A DNA stretch of 36,522 bases from Clostridiales bacterium (GCA_007120165.1 SKOH01000069.1:1-36522), one strand, 5' to 3'. Shown: positions 1 to 10,697, counted from the stretch's first letter. The notes: a model not told the origin generated them from the letters alone. Translations and numbers: made by a program.

Positions 1-95
1 AAGGCGGATACGCTGAAGGGGTACAGTATTACCTGGGAACCTCCGATCCTGCGACACTTTACTGCAAAACTAAAGCCTATGATCTAAATACATGA
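1..95 (+). CDS. 3' end of an unidentified gene (partial)
   Basis: The window opens inside a gene. Reading from base 3, an open frame of 30 codons ends at TGA 93-95, and its last residues are LYCKTKAYDLNT. A second frame from base 1 ends at TAA 85-87 and cannot be excluded. Both stop just before a terminator hairpin, so a gene clearly ends here. The frame ending at 95 gives the more protein-like composition. The fragment is too short for me to assign a family. Confidence 0.4.
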   Translation, partial: GGYAEGVQYYLGTSDPATLYCKTKAYDLNT

Positions 96-99
96 GCAG

Positions 100-128
100 A
101 AGCCGGAGATTCTTCTCCGGCTTTTTTT
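100..128 (+). terminator. Rho-independent terminator
   Basis: A GC-rich stem AGCCGGAG (101-108) pairs with CTCCGGCT (115-122) around a 6-base loop and is followed by a run of seven T. It ends the partial gene upstream and separates it from the IclR gene. Confidence 0.9.
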
Positions 129-145
129 AAAAGGGGGGTACATTA

Positions 146-892
146 ATGAGTAAAGAGAGCATTCAGTCCGTCGTGAAAGCGCTGAAAATTTTAGAACTTT
201 TTACAGAAAAGCCGGGCTGGAGCATTACGGAAATCGGGGAAAAATTGGCTTATCCCAGCAGCACCGCCCACCGGCTAATAATTACCTTGGAAGAAGCGGG
301 ATATCTTTACCGGGAGGATGAGACGAAAAAATATTTTCTGACGATCAAACCCTATTTAATCGGAAGCAAAACCGAAACCGTAAGTCAGCTGGAAAAACAG
401 GCTCAGCGGGTGATTCAATTACTGGCCCAGGAAATCAATGAGAGTGTGAATGTTTCCATTGCCCAGGGAATATATGCGGTGACGGTGTTAAAAGCAAATC
501 CCGAACGAAAGTTCTCCGCCGTGCCGAATATCGGCGATAAACGTCAGCTTCATGCCACTTCTGTTGGCAAATGCTTGTTGGCCTTTAACAGCAACGGCTG
601 TTACGATCAGTTGATGAATTCGAAGGAATCCCTGCTCGCCTATAACAAACGGACGGTTACGGATCGGGTGCGGATTGGGGAAGCATTAAATACCGTAAGA
701 GAGAACGGCTTTGCCATCGATCGGGAAGAAGTGGAAGACGGCCTTACCTGTTTCGGGGCACCGATATTTGATGAAATGCGGCATTGTATTGCGGCAATCA
801 GTATTTCGGTACCAACCTTTCGAATAGAAAATGAGAAGGTTTTTATTGATAAAGTGATTCAAACCGCTTCAGAAATTACGTCGAAATTCTAA
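146..892 (+). CDS. IclR-family transcriptional regulator
   Basis: A 248-aa protein with the two-domain IclR layout. An N-terminal winged helix-turn-helix (about residues 5-65, including SSTAHRLIITLEEAGYL) is followed by an IclR effector-binding domain (about 80-245), with the typical segment LHATSVGKCLLAF in the middle and EVEDGLTCFGAPIFD towards the end. IclR proteins are dimeric DNA-binding regulators, often of catabolic genes, whose C-terminal domain binds a small-molecule effector. The start follows a GGGGGG-rich ribosome binding site. The next gene downstream is diaminopropionate ammonia-lyase on the same strand, a plausible target, but a terminator lies between them. The effector is not deducible from sequence. 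Confidence 0.93.
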   Translation: MSKESIQSVVKALKILELFTEKPGWSITEIGEKLAYPSSTAHRLIITLEEAGYLYREDETKKYFLTIKPYLIGSKTETVSQLEKQAQRVIQLLAQEINESVNVSIAQGIYAVTVLKANPERKFSAVPNIGDKRQLHATSVGKCLLAFNSNGCYDQLMNSKESLLAYNKRTVTDRVRIGEALNTVRENGFAIDREEVEDGLTCFGAPIFDEMRHCIAAISISVPTFRIENEKVFIDKVIQTASEITSKF

Positions 893-895
893 AAG

Positions 896-937
896 CCTCC
901 AAAAAAAGAGAAAATCTCTTCTTTGGAGGTTTTTATT
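896..937 (+). terminator. Rho-independent terminator after the IclR gene
   Basis: CCTCCAAA (896-903) pairs with TTTGGAGG (922-929). An inner AGAG/CTCT helix extends the stem, and a T-rich tail follows. Confidence 0.85.
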
Positions 938-965
938 ATTCTTCCATGGAAATAAAGGAGGATCG

Positions 966-992
966 ATGGTTCTTGTCGAAATGGTAAGATAA
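966..992 (+). CDS. Possible 8-codon leader ORF (MVLVEMVR)
   Basis: An ATG at 966 opens an eight-codon frame (MVLVEMVR, stop TAA 990-992). It is preceded at 954-961 by an excellent Shine-Dalgarno AAAGGAGG with 4-base spacing. It lies between the IclR terminator and the ammonia-lyase start, 66 bases upstream of that start. It could be a translated leader or a remnant of a lost gene. It has no recognisable attenuator signature, and chance is a fair alternative. Confidence 0.2.
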   Translation: MVLVEMVR

Positions 993-1058
993 AGCAAATA
1001 TCATCCGGACTTTACAATGCAATAGCAGAACATCCGGTTAAAAGGAGGAAAATTTATA

Positions 1059-2255
1059 ATGGATATAAAGTTTATTGATAATCAGAAAAAACAACAAAAA
1101 GCACCGTTAATTCAATTCGGCGTAGAAAAAGCAACAAAAGCAAGAACCTTTCTTGAAAGTGTTCCGGGATATTCGATCACACCCCTCACCGAGCTTCCGG
1201 AACTATCGATGTTCTTAGGCGTTCATCGTATTTATATTAAAGACGAGCGTTCCCGGTTTGGTCTCAATGCCTTTAAGGCCCTTGGAGGCTGTTACTGTAT
1301 CGGCAGATATATTGCAAAGAAATTGGGCCTGGACATTGAAGAACTGTCCTTCCAGAAATTACAAAGCAAAAGCGTAAAAGATCAGATCGGGGATATTACC
1401 TTTGTTACCGCTACCGATGGAAATCATGGCAGAGGCATTGCCTGGGCAGCAAAAAGCTTGGGATATAAAAGCGTGGTGTATCTTCCGAAGGGAAGCGCCG
1501 AGGAGCGGTTAACAAACATCCAAACCCTGGGAGCTAAGGCTCATATTACGGATTTAAATTATGATGATACCGTGCGCTTTGCAAAGGATCAAGCGGAACA
1601 AAACGGCTGGGTGCTGGTGCAGGATACCGCTTGGGAAGGTTACGAAGAGATCCCCGGCTGGATCATGGAAGGGTATACTGCCATGGGACTGGAAGCTGTA
1701 GAACAGTTGAAGGACATCGCTTTTACCCATATATTTCTTCAGGCGGGGGTCGGGGCCATGGCCGGCGCATTAACCGGTTTTTTTAGGGATTATTACAGGG
1801 AGACGGATCCGCCGATCATTACCATTGTGGAACCGGACAAAGCTGACTGCGTCTTTAGAACCGCCGCCGCTAAGGATGAGACGCTGCACCGTGTCTCGGG
1901 GGATCTGAATACAATCATGGCAGGACTCGCCTGTGGAGAGGTCTCTACCAGCGGCTGGAAAATTTTAAAAGACTGGGCCGATAATTTTATGTCCGTGCCG
2001 GACTATTTGGCGGCTAAAGGGATGCGTATCCTTGGGAGCCCCTTAGGGGGTGACCCCAGGATCATCTCCGGAGAAAGCGGCGCCGTAACCCTGGGAGTTG
2101 TGGCGGAGGTCTTACTACGTAAGGAAATGAAGGGTCTGAAGGAGAAACTGGGCTTAGATGAAAAATCGGTCATTCTTTGCATTTCCACCGAAGGAGATAC
2201 CGATCGGGAGAGTTACCGAAAAATCCTCTGGGATGGAATGTATCCAAGTCTTTAA
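1059..2255 (+). CDS. dpaL: 2,3-diaminopropionate ammonia-lyase
   Basis: A 398-aa fold-type II PLP enzyme of the DpaL/YgeX family, which eliminates ammonia from D- or L-2,3-diaminopropionate to give pyruvate and two ammonia. The PLP lysine is K73 in RFGLNAFKALGG. D120 in TATDGNHGRG matches the acidic residue that in the E. coli enzyme is known to allow use of the D-isomer. QAGVGAMAGA is the phosphate-binding loop. Length matches the family. The start at 1059 follows AAAGGAGG. It stands alone after an IclR regulator, which may control it. In some anaerobes this gene sits in clusters with selenium-dependent molybdenum hydroxylases; no such cluster is visible here. Pathway use as a carbon or nitrogen source is inference. 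Confidence 0.93.
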   Translation: MDIKFIDNQKKQQKAPLIQFGVEKATKARTFLESVPGYSITPLTELPELSMFLGVHRIYIKDERSRFGLNAFKALGGCYCIGRYIAKKLGLDIEELSFQKLQSKSVKDQIGDITFVTATDGNHGRGIAWAAKSLGYKSVVYLPKGSAEERLTNIQTLGAKAHITDLNYDDTVRFAKDQAEQNGWVLVQDTAWEGYEEIPGWIMEGYTAMGLEAVEQLKDIAFTHIFLQAGVGAMAGALTGFFRDYYRETDPPIITIVEPDKADCVFRTAAAKDETLHRVSGDLNTIMAGLACGEVSTSGWKILKDWADNFMSVPDYLAAKGMRILGSPLGGDPRIISGESGAVTLGVVAEVLLRKEMKGLKEKLGLDEKSVILCISTEGDTDRESYRKILWDGMYPSL

Positions 2256-2279
2256 AATCTCAGGGCCAGGGAAGAGAAA

Positions 2280-2344
2280 AATTCTGGTAATTATAAACAG
2301 AATTATCGGAAAGTTTTATTTATCTATGATATAATTGGTTATAA
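2280..2344 (+). promoter_or_regulatory. katG upstream region: -10 box and inverted repeats
   Basis: A perfect -10 hexamer TATAAT lies at 2330-2335, with no good -35. It is embedded in the inverted repeat ATATAAT-TG-GTTATAA (2329-2344). This resembles a PerR box (TTATAAT-N-ATTATAA), but the spacer is one base too long and each arm has one mismatch, so PerR control is only suggested. Just upstream AATTCTG (2280-2286) pairs with CAGAATT (2298-2304); this might be a weak terminator of dpaL. Confidence 0.4.
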
Positions 2345-4633
<2,289 letters not shown>

Positions 4634-4704
4634 GAAGGTTTGAAACTCGCAGTAAAGAATGAAGATTTTTATAATCTAATCGTACCGTAAAATCACTCTC
4701 AAAA

Positions 4705-4737
4705 AAAAGGGAACTCCTTGCTAGGAGTTCCCTTTTT
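4705..4737. terminator. Bidirectional terminator between katG and the GDPD gene
   Basis: GGAACTCCT (4710-4718) and AGGAGTTCC (4723-4731) form a stem with a 4-base loop, flanked by A-run and T-run. It serves katG on + and the convergent phosphodiesterase gene on -. Confidence 0.92.
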
Positions 4738-4738
4738 A

Positions 4739-6520
4739 TCAGTCTTCGTCCAAGGGCTCCTCGATGCTGCGGCCTAAAATTTCCCTGGCTAGAAGCGGCT
4801 GATTGGTAATGAGCCCATCAATATCATATTGGAGGGCTTCTTTAATTGCCTCTTCGGTATTGACCGTCCATACCAGGATCCCTTTATTATTCTGTCTCGC
4901 TCTTCTGACAAAGCTGTGACTCAACATCCCGTGATGTACCGTGTAAAAATCCACATCTAAAGTGGCGAGGTTGCCTAAACTGTAATACAAAATCTGACTT
5001 GTAATAATCTCCGGGTTCATCTGCTGGACATGACGTACAAGAGTGTTGCTGAAGGATTGGATATAAGCCTTTTCTTCCATACCGTGGGCTTCAATAACCC
5101 GCGCAAGCTCCCGGGCAAAGGCTTCATCATTGTCATTGGTTTTCACGTCAATAAGAAGGGCTGTATCTCCCCCGGTGGTGTCAAAGGCTTCCCCCAGGGT
5201 GGGCAGCGGAGGATCCTCCGGGGGAAACCCCGGCGGGAGGGTTACGTCCAGTTCCAATATTTCCTCATAGGTTAAATCCCCGACAAAATCCGGCAGACCG
5301 AAGGTCCGTTGTAAACTGTAATCATGATGCAGGACAATTACCTGATCGGCGGTCATCATCACATCAATTTCCACAAGATCGATCTCCGCTTCCATGGAAG
5401 CTCGAATACCCATCAAAGAGTTTTCAAACTCCTCCGTAACGATGCTTCGGTGGGAAATAACGGCCACGTCCCGCCCTGCATATATGGTGCTTTGATTGAT
5501 AAAATATCCGGCGAAAAATGTTGCAATGATACTGACAATCAGCATCGACGGAAAAAGGATGCTTTTCCTCTTCAGCTGCACAAAGATTTTATTTTCAATA
5601 ACGGTAAAAGCTTTTAAATTATAAGTTTTCATGTGGTCCTCCCGTAAGGAAGCCCCCTTCGCCTGGGTATAGAGTTTGGTAATGAAAATAATATTTAACG
5701 GAATCAGGATCATGGAGTAAATATAGGTCAAAAAACTGGATAAGGTCACCAGATAACTGCGGATAATATAATTCACTTCCATGTCTAATAATTGGGGGAT
5801 GGAAGAGAGGGCGGTGAAAAAAAGTGCCCCCAGGGAAAATACCACGATGTCGAAAATCAGCAGTTTAAAAAGGAGCGTAAAACTGATCTGTTTTGTCAGT
5901 TTCATACTGGTTTTCATTCCCGGCCACACTCTTTGATCTTCGATTAATACTTCGTGCAGGGTGAAAATCAACCTGAGAAGCAGATAAATAAACAGCCCCA
6001 CCACCAGGAAATATAAGAGCCGTGTCAAAATGTTTCCCATGATACTGTCCATCAGAAGCTGAGGAAAGTTAACAAGTTCGGATAACTCCGGCATGACCGG
6101 TATATTGACAATCGGAATAATCAGGAAAAAAAGCAAAGCCAGATAGAGGGCTCCCAAGCCCAGCATCCTTCTGATGGAAGCCAGGGACGTGAGGATTCCT
6201 TCCGAAACGAGAATTTCCTTACCAAAATTATTTTTATGGGCCAGAATAATTAAGGTCCCTACCTGAATAAAAGTGAAGCTTACTGCTAAAGTGGACAGCA
6301 GCACCAGACCGATGATTCCTCTGGGATCCAGAAGAAGGGAAAATGCCCCGGAATTGATAAGGACTCCGGAACTGACAACCAGCAATAAGCGATTTAAAAA
6401 ATACCCTAAAAAGGGAATCAGTACATAACTGCTTAAAAGCAAATAAAAAAAGCTGAAAAGCAGGTATTTCCTCCAGGATTTTCTAAAATCCCAAAGGCTG
6501 CTTATAATTAATCTGAACAT
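4739..6520 (-). CDS. Membrane glycerophosphodiester phosphodiesterase
   Basis: A 593-aa protein with a multi-helix membrane domain (about residues 1-330, matching the GPDPase_memb family in layout), a further helix near 350, and a C-terminal catalytic GDPD domain. It should hydrolyse glycerophosphodiesters to glycerol-3-phosphate and an alcohol, possibly acting on lipid or teichoic-acid fragments at the membrane surface. Catalytic motifs are SHRSIVTEEFENS (usual HRG...PENT), the metal ligands EIDVMMTADQ, and HHDYSLQRT. The HRG glycine is serine here, an unusual change. The start at 6520 is fixed by GGAGGG just before it; an in-frame codon at 6691 has no ribosome binding site and would overlap the divergent promoter region. 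Confidence 0.9.
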   Translation of the reverse strand: MFRLIISSLWDFRKSWRKYLLFSFFYLLLSSYVLIPFLGYFLNRLLLVVSSGVLINSGAFSLLLDPRGIIGLVLLSTLAVSFTFIQVGTLIILAHKNNFGKEILVSEGILTSLASIRRMLGLGALYLALLFFLIIPIVNIPVMPELSELVNFPQLLMDSIMGNILTRLLYFLVVGLFIYLLLRLIFTLHEVLIEDQRVWPGMKTSMKLTKQISFTLLFKLLIFDIVVFSLGALFFTALSSIPQLLDMEVNYIIRSYLVTLSSFLTYIYSMILIPLNIIFITKLYTQAKGASLREDHMKTYNLKAFTVIENKIFVQLKRKSILFPSMLIVSIIATFFAGYFINQSTIYAGRDVAVISHRSIVTEEFENSLMGIRASMEAEIDLVEIDVMMTADQVIVLHHDYSLQRTFGLPDFVGDLTYEEILELDVTLPPGFPPEDPPLPTLGEAFDTTGGDTALLIDVKTNDNDEAFARELARVIEAHGMEEKAYIQSFSNTLVRHVQQMNPEIITSQILYYSLGNLATLDVDFYTVHHGMLSHSFVRRARQNNKGILVWTVNTEEAIKEALQYDIDGLITNQPLLAREILGRSIEEPLDED

Positions 6521-6673
6521 GCAATATCCCTCCAAGCGTTTTCCATAGATTTCTGTCCAGTCTAGCTTAATTATACCCCAGATCAGGGAATAATGCACAG
6601 GGTAAAGGTTTTTACGGCACGGCTGAAGGGTAAAGCGTAAACATTGGTAAAGAAGAATGTTTATGAAATATGA

Positions 6674-6679
6674 TATAAT
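6674..6679 (+). promoter_or_regulatory. Probable -10 box for the aminotransferase gene
   Basis: A TATAAT hexamer lies 49 bases upstream of the ATG at 6729, in the region divergent from the phosphodiesterase gene. No convincing -35 is visible at the right distance, so the promoter call is tentative. Confidence 0.4.
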
Positions 6680-6728
6680 ATCTATGAACAATAAAGGCTA
6701 CAGTACAATCAAAAATGGAGGGGAAGTT

Positions 6729-7913
6729 ATGAAATTTGCAAAACGTATGGATTCGCTTAAGGCTTCTGAAATTCGGGAGATATTAAAACTGATTGAAAAC
6801 CCGGAGATCATTTCCTTTGCCGGAGGCCTGCCGGCACCGGAATTATTTCCTGTGGAGGAGATGAAAGAAGCCGCTCGGGCTGTTCTGGAAGAAGACGGAC
6901 AAAAAGCCCTTCAATACAGCAGTACGGAAGGTTATTTACCCCTGAGGGAAAAAATTGCCGGCAGAATGGAAGAGGTTGGGGTTAAAACCACAGCGGATAA
7001 TATTCTTATAACCAGCGGCTCCCAGCAGGGGCTGGATCTTTCCGGGAAAGTTTTTATAAACGAAGGGGACGTGGTGGTCTGTGAGAGCCCCAGCTATCTT
7101 GGGGCAATAAACGCATTAAAGTCCTACTCTCCCAAATTTGTGGAAATTGATACCGATGACGATGGAATGGATATGGAGGCGTTGGCGAAGGTACTGAAGG
7201 AAACCGAGCATGTTAAAATGATCTATGTGATTCCGGACTTTCAAAATCCTTCCGGCAGAACCTGGTCCGTAGAAAGACGGAAACAATTAATTGAACTGGC
7301 CAACGAGTTTGATCTTCCCATAGTAGAGGACAACCCTTACGGAGAACTTCGATTTGAAGGAGAGCGGCCGCCGTCGATTAAATCCTTCGATACCCAGGGC
7401 CGGGTAATTTATCTTGGAACCTTCTCGAAAATCTTTTGTCCCGGACTAAGGGTCGGCTGGACCCTGGGAGATGGGGAAATTCTGCAAAAATACATTTTTG
7501 TAAAGCAGGGAGCGGATCTTCACACCAACACCCTTACCCAGCGGGAAATCAACAAATTTATGGAAGTCCACAGTATTGATGAGCATATTGAAAAGATTAA
7601 AAACGTTTACCGGAAAAGACGGGATGTGATGATGGAAGGGATTCGGGAACATTTCCCCAAGGCCGTGAAGTATACATACCCCCAGGGGGGCCTTTTTACC
7701 TGGTGTGAGCTTCCGGAGGAAATGGACGCGAAGGAAGTCTTTAAAAAGTCCATTAAAGAAAATGTGGCCTTTGTACCGGGGGGATCCTTTTACCCCAATG
7801 GTGGAAAAGAAAATACTTTCCGCCTGAATTACTCGATGATGTCGGAAGAAAAAATCCGGGAAGGAATCAAACGGTTAGGAAAAGTATTGAAACAGGAAAT
7901 TGAAACAAGATAA
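6729..7913 (+). CDS. PLP-dependent aminotransferase (class I/II, 2-aminoadipate/MocR-type fold)
   Basis: A 394-aa fold-type I aminotransferase without a DNA-binding domain. Visible motifs are IISFAGGLPAPELFP at the N-terminus, TSGSQQGLDLSGKVFI, the VIPDFQNPSGRTWS stretch, EDNPYGELRF, the Schiff-base lysine in GTFSKIFCPGLRVGW, and the carboxylate-binding arginine in FRLNYS near the end. Relatives include LysN and 2-aminoadipate or aromatic/branched-chain aminotransferases; substrate cannot be assigned from sequence. The start at 6729 follows GGAGGGG; an in-frame ATG at 6657 would sit upstream of the likely -10 box and lacks a ribosome binding site. Monocistronic, closed by a terminator. Confidence 0.9.
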   Translation: MKFAKRMDSLKASEIREILKLIENPEIISFAGGLPAPELFPVEEMKEAARAVLEEDGQKALQYSSTEGYLPLREKIAGRMEEVGVKTTADNILITSGSQQGLDLSGKVFINEGDVVVCESPSYLGAINALKSYSPKFVEIDTDDDGMDMEALAKVLKETEHVKMIYVIPDFQNPSGRTWSVERRKQLIELANEFDLPIVEDNPYGELRFEGERPPSIKSFDTQGRVIYLGTFSKIFCPGLRVGWTLGDGEILQKYIFVKQGADLHTNTLTQREINKFMEVHSIDEHIEKIKNVYRKRRDVMMEGIREHFPKAVKYTYPQGGLFTWCELPEEMDAKEVFKKSIKENVAFVPGGSFYPNGGKENTFRLNYSMMSEEKIREGIKRLGKVLKQEIETR

Positions 7914-7948
7914 ATCAGGAAATTTTTTGCAGCACAAAGAATTACGAG

Positions 7949-7982
7949 GAAAACCGATCAGCGTAAACTGATCGGTTTTTTA
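7949..7982 (+). terminator. Rho-independent terminator
   Basis: AAAACCGATCAG (7950-7961) pairs with CTGATCGGTTTT (7969-7980), followed by T residues. Confidence 0.92.
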
Positions 7983-8008
7983 ATGATAAAAATTAAGGGA
8001 AGCTGCGG

Positions 8009-8037
8009 TTGACATTCAAAGGAACGGGGACTATAAT
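8009..8037 (+). promoter_or_regulatory. Consensus sigma-A promoter of the metal-resistance operon
   Basis: A perfect -35 TTGACA (8009-8014) and a perfect -10 TATAAT (8032-8037) are separated by the ideal 17 bases. Predicted transcription start is about 8044. Such a strong promoter fits a gene held off by a repressor. Confidence 0.93.
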
Positions 8038-8046
8038 AAACTTAAC

Positions 8047-8066
8047 ATATGAATACTTGTTCATAT
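8047..8066 (+). promoter_or_regulatory. ArsR/SmtB-type operator
   Basis: The inverted repeat ATATGAA-TACTTG-TTCATAT begins just past the predicted transcription start. TGAA...TTCA with AT-rich flanks is the core of SmtB/CadC/ZiaR operators. Binding by the CadC-like regulator encoded next would block the promoter. Confidence 0.8.
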
Positions 8067-8090
8067 ATTAAATTATAGGGAGAGAAGATT

Positions 8091-8465
8091 ATGAAAACAT
8101 CCAAACCAAGACTGGAAAAATGTGATTGTACCATCATTCATCAAGAGGTGGTAAACAGCGTAGCTGAGAACATGCCGGAAGAGGAAAGTCTGTATGATTT
8201 AGCGGAGCTGTTTAAGGTTTTCGGCGATACCACCAGAACCAAAATATTATATGCCTTATTTGCCGCAGAAATGTGCGTATGCGATATTGCAGTGCTTCTC
8301 AATATGACCCAATCTGCGATTTCCCATCAACTGCGGGTACTGAAGCAGGCAAGGCTGGTAAAGTTTCGAAAAGAGGGAAAGATCGTTTATTATTCCCTGG
8401 ATGATGAACATGTAAAAGAAATTTTTGAAAAGGGCTTAATTCATATCAATGAAATGAAATCCTGA
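8091..8465 (+). CDS. cadC: ArsR/SmtB-family metal sensor, CadC-like
   Basis: A 124-aa winged-helix repressor. Two N-terminal cysteines (C11, C13 in KCDC) and the pair C62 and C64 in MCVCDIA on the recognition-proximal helix form an alpha3N-type site for soft metals such as Cd, Pb or Zn. The last helix carries D105, H107, H118 and E121, resembling the alpha5 zinc site of SmtB, so both site types appear present. The HTH helix is TQSAISHQLRVLKQARLV. It precedes the P-type ATPase by 27 bases and is expressed from a consensus promoter with an overlapping operator, so it should repress its own operon until metal binds. Metal choice is inference. Confidence 0.92.
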   Translation: MKTSKPRLEKCDCTIIHQEVVNSVAENMPEEESLYDLAELFKVFGDTTRTKILYALFAAEMCVCDIAVLLNMTQSAISHQLRVLKQARLVKFRKEGKIVYYSLDDEHVKEIFEKGLIHINEMKS

Positions 8466-8492
8466 TAACGATAGGGCAAAGGAGAAGAGGAC

Positions 8493-10625
8493 ATGAAGGA
8501 TAAAATCATCAAAAAGGAATGGGCCCTGGAAGGTCTGGGTTGTGGAAACTGTGCGGAAAAAATGGAGTACCGGATTAGTAAGCTGCCGGGGGTGGAGCGG
8601 GCAAGAGTGGATTTTATCGCCGGCAAACTAACCCTGGAAGTGGATAAAAAGCAGGAAATAACAGAAATCCTACAAAAAGCCGCGGGCATCATCGATCATA
8701 TTGAACCGGGGGTGCAGGTAAAAAACTATCCGGACAAAGGCAGTAAACCGAAAAGCTTCGCTGTCGGTGCGGAGGATTCCGAGTCAAATAAAAATCGAAT
8801 AAGACTGCTGATCGGAGGCGGAATTTTCGCCCTGGCAATGTTGCTGAATCTCTCTGAAAACTTGAGTCTCAGCCTCTTTCTTTTTAGTTACGTAATTGTG
8901 GGGGGAGGAATACTTTTAAGAGCCGGGAAAAACATCCTTCGAGGACAGGTGTTTGACGAGAACTTTTTAATGGGGATTGCCACCTTGGGGGCCGTGGCCA
9001 TCGGCGAATATCCGGAGGCCGTGGCGGTAATGCTCTTTTACCGTGTAGGAGAGTATTTTCAGGACTTAGCCGTAAACCGTTCCAGAAAATCCATCGGTGA
9101 ACTGATGGATATACGACCGGATTTTGCCCATTTAAAAACCGGCGGGGGCCTTAGAAAAGTGGACCCGGAGGCGGTTCGAATTGGAGACGTGATCGTTGTT
9201 AAACCGGGAGAGCGGGTGCCCCTGGACGGGAAGGTCCTGGAAGGAACCTCCGCCGTAGACACCTCCGCCTTAACCGGGGAATCCCTGCCCCGGGATGTAG
9301 AAATTGGAAGCCGGGTACTCAGCGGCTTTATTAATAATAGCGGGGTACTTACCATGGAAGTGTTAAAGGAATTTGAGGACTCCACCGTAGCTAAAATCCT
9401 GGATTTAGTGGAAAATGCCAGCAGTCGGAAAGCTCCGACGGAAAATTTCATAACAAAATTTGCCCGGTATTATACTCCGGTTGTGGTGATTACCGCATTA
9501 CTCCTTGCCGCGATTCCTCCAATGGTAATTCCGGGTGCGTTGTTTTCTGAATGGATTTATCGGGGTCTTGTTTTTCTTGTGATATCCTGTCCCTGCGCCC
9601 TGGTGATCTCAATTCCCCTCGGATTTTTCGGCGGGATTGGGGGCGCCTCCAAAAGAGGAATATTAATTAAAGGAAGCAACTATCTTGAAGCCCTGAATAA
9701 CGTGGAAACCGTGATATTTGATAAAACCGGAACCTTGACGGAAGGAAAGTTTAAGGTAAGAAAACTGGTTCCCGCTGAAGGCTTCACCAAGGAGGAACTT
9801 CTTGAATATGGGGCCTATGCCGAGGGCTTTTCCAATCATCCTATAGGACGATCCATTCTAGAGGCGTACAACCAGCCGGTGGATACTGCAGAACTGAGGA
9901 ATTATCAGGAAATTCCGGGACTGGGAATTAAGGTGGACTATAATAATAAAAATATTCTAGCAGGAAACAGTAAACTGATGGACCGGGAAAACATCCACTA
10001 TATATCAGCAAAAACCCTGGGGAGTATTGTTTATATTGCCGTAAACCGACAATACATCGGGTATATTGAAATTGCCGATGAGATAAAAAAAGACAGTAAA
10101 AATGCGGTCCGTTCCTTAAAAGCTTTAGGGGTTAAAAATACCATCATGCTGACCGGGGATCGTAAAAATGTGGGAGAAGAAATCGGAAGAAAGCTGGGAC
10201 TGGATACGGTTTATGCAGAGCTGCTGCCGGATCAGAAAGTGCAAAAGCTTGAGGAAATTGAAGGCGAAAGAACCACGAAGGGAAAAGTACTGTTTGTCGG
10301 AGACGGTATCAATGATGCGCCGGTATTAGCGAGGGCGGATGTGGGCGTTGCCATGGGCGGGCTTGGTTCCGATGCGGCCATCGAGGCTGCGGATGTGGTA
10401 ATTATGAATGATGAACCTTCAAAGATCGCCACGGCCATAGGAATCGGAAGAAGGACCCGAAGGATTGTATGGCAAAATATCATTGTCGCCCTCGGGGTAA
10501 AACTGATTTTTTTAATCCTGGGGGCCATGGGGATCGCTACCTTATGGGAGGCGGTGTTTGCCGATGTAGGGGTTGCGCTGCTGGCGATCCTGAATGCCAT
10601 GCGGGTGATGCAGGTCAAAAATTAA
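8493..10625 (+). CDS. cadA: Zn/Cd/Pb-exporting P1B-type ATPase
   Basis: A 710-aa heavy-metal pump. An N-terminal HMA domain binds metal through C17 and C20 (GCGNC). The membrane metal site is C366-P-C368 (ISCPCALV), and a further conserved aspartate lies in the last helix (ADVGVALLAILNAMRVM). The actuator has TGES at 261-264, the phosphorylated aspartate is D410 in DKTGTLTEG, the nucleotide domain has the HP motif (SNHPIG, H449), and the hinge motif is GDGINDAP. The last-helix aspartate together with CPC is typical of ZntA/CadA rather than copper pumps. It should use ATP to expel Zn, Cd or Pb. It is the second gene of the operon with the CadC-like repressor, with RBS AAAGGAGA ahead of the start. 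Confidence 0.95.
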   Translation: MKDKIIKKEWALEGLGCGNCAEKMEYRISKLPGVERARVDFIAGKLTLEVDKKQEITEILQKAAGIIDHIEPGVQVKNYPDKGSKPKSFAVGAEDSESNKNRIRLLIGGGIFALAMLLNLSENLSLSLFLFSYVIVGGGILLRAGKNILRGQVFDENFLMGIATLGAVAIGEYPEAVAVMLFYRVGEYFQDLAVNRSRKSIGELMDIRPDFAHLKTGGGLRKVDPEAVRIGDVIVVKPGERVPLDGKVLEGTSAVDTSALTGESLPRDVEIGSRVLSGFINNSGVLTMEVLKEFEDSTVAKILDLVENASSRKAPTENFITKFARYYTPVVVITALLLAAIPPMVIPGALFSEWIYRGLVFLVISCPCALVISIPLGFFGGIGGASKRGILIKGSNYLEALNNVETVIFDKTGTLTEGKFKVRKLVPAEGFTKEELLEYGAYAEGFSNHPIGRSILEAYNQPVDTAELRNYQEIPGLGIKVDYNNKNILAGNSKLMDRENIHYISAKTLGSIVYIAVNRQYIGYIEIADEIKKDSKNAVRSLKALGVKNTIMLTGDRKNVGEEIGRKLGLDTVYAELLPDQKVQKLEEIEGERTTKGKVLFVGDGINDAPVLARADVGVAMGGLGSDAAIEAADVVIMNDEPSKIATAIGIGRRTRRIVWQNIIVALGVKLIFLILGAMGIATLWEAVFADVGVALLAILNAMRVMQVKN

Positions 10626-10654
10626 CAAAAAGCGGACCGTTAATCCCTTATGCT

Positions 10655-10697
10655 CTCCCCCTTGTCCCCTTGTTGCAGTGGAACTTGGGGGATTTTT
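10655..10697 (+). terminator. Probable terminator after the P-type ATPase gene
   Basis: A C-rich segment (10656-10668) can pair with TTGGGGGA (10685-10692), followed by TTTTTATT. The pairing is imperfect, with alternative registers, but the T-run placement is typical. Confidence 0.65.
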
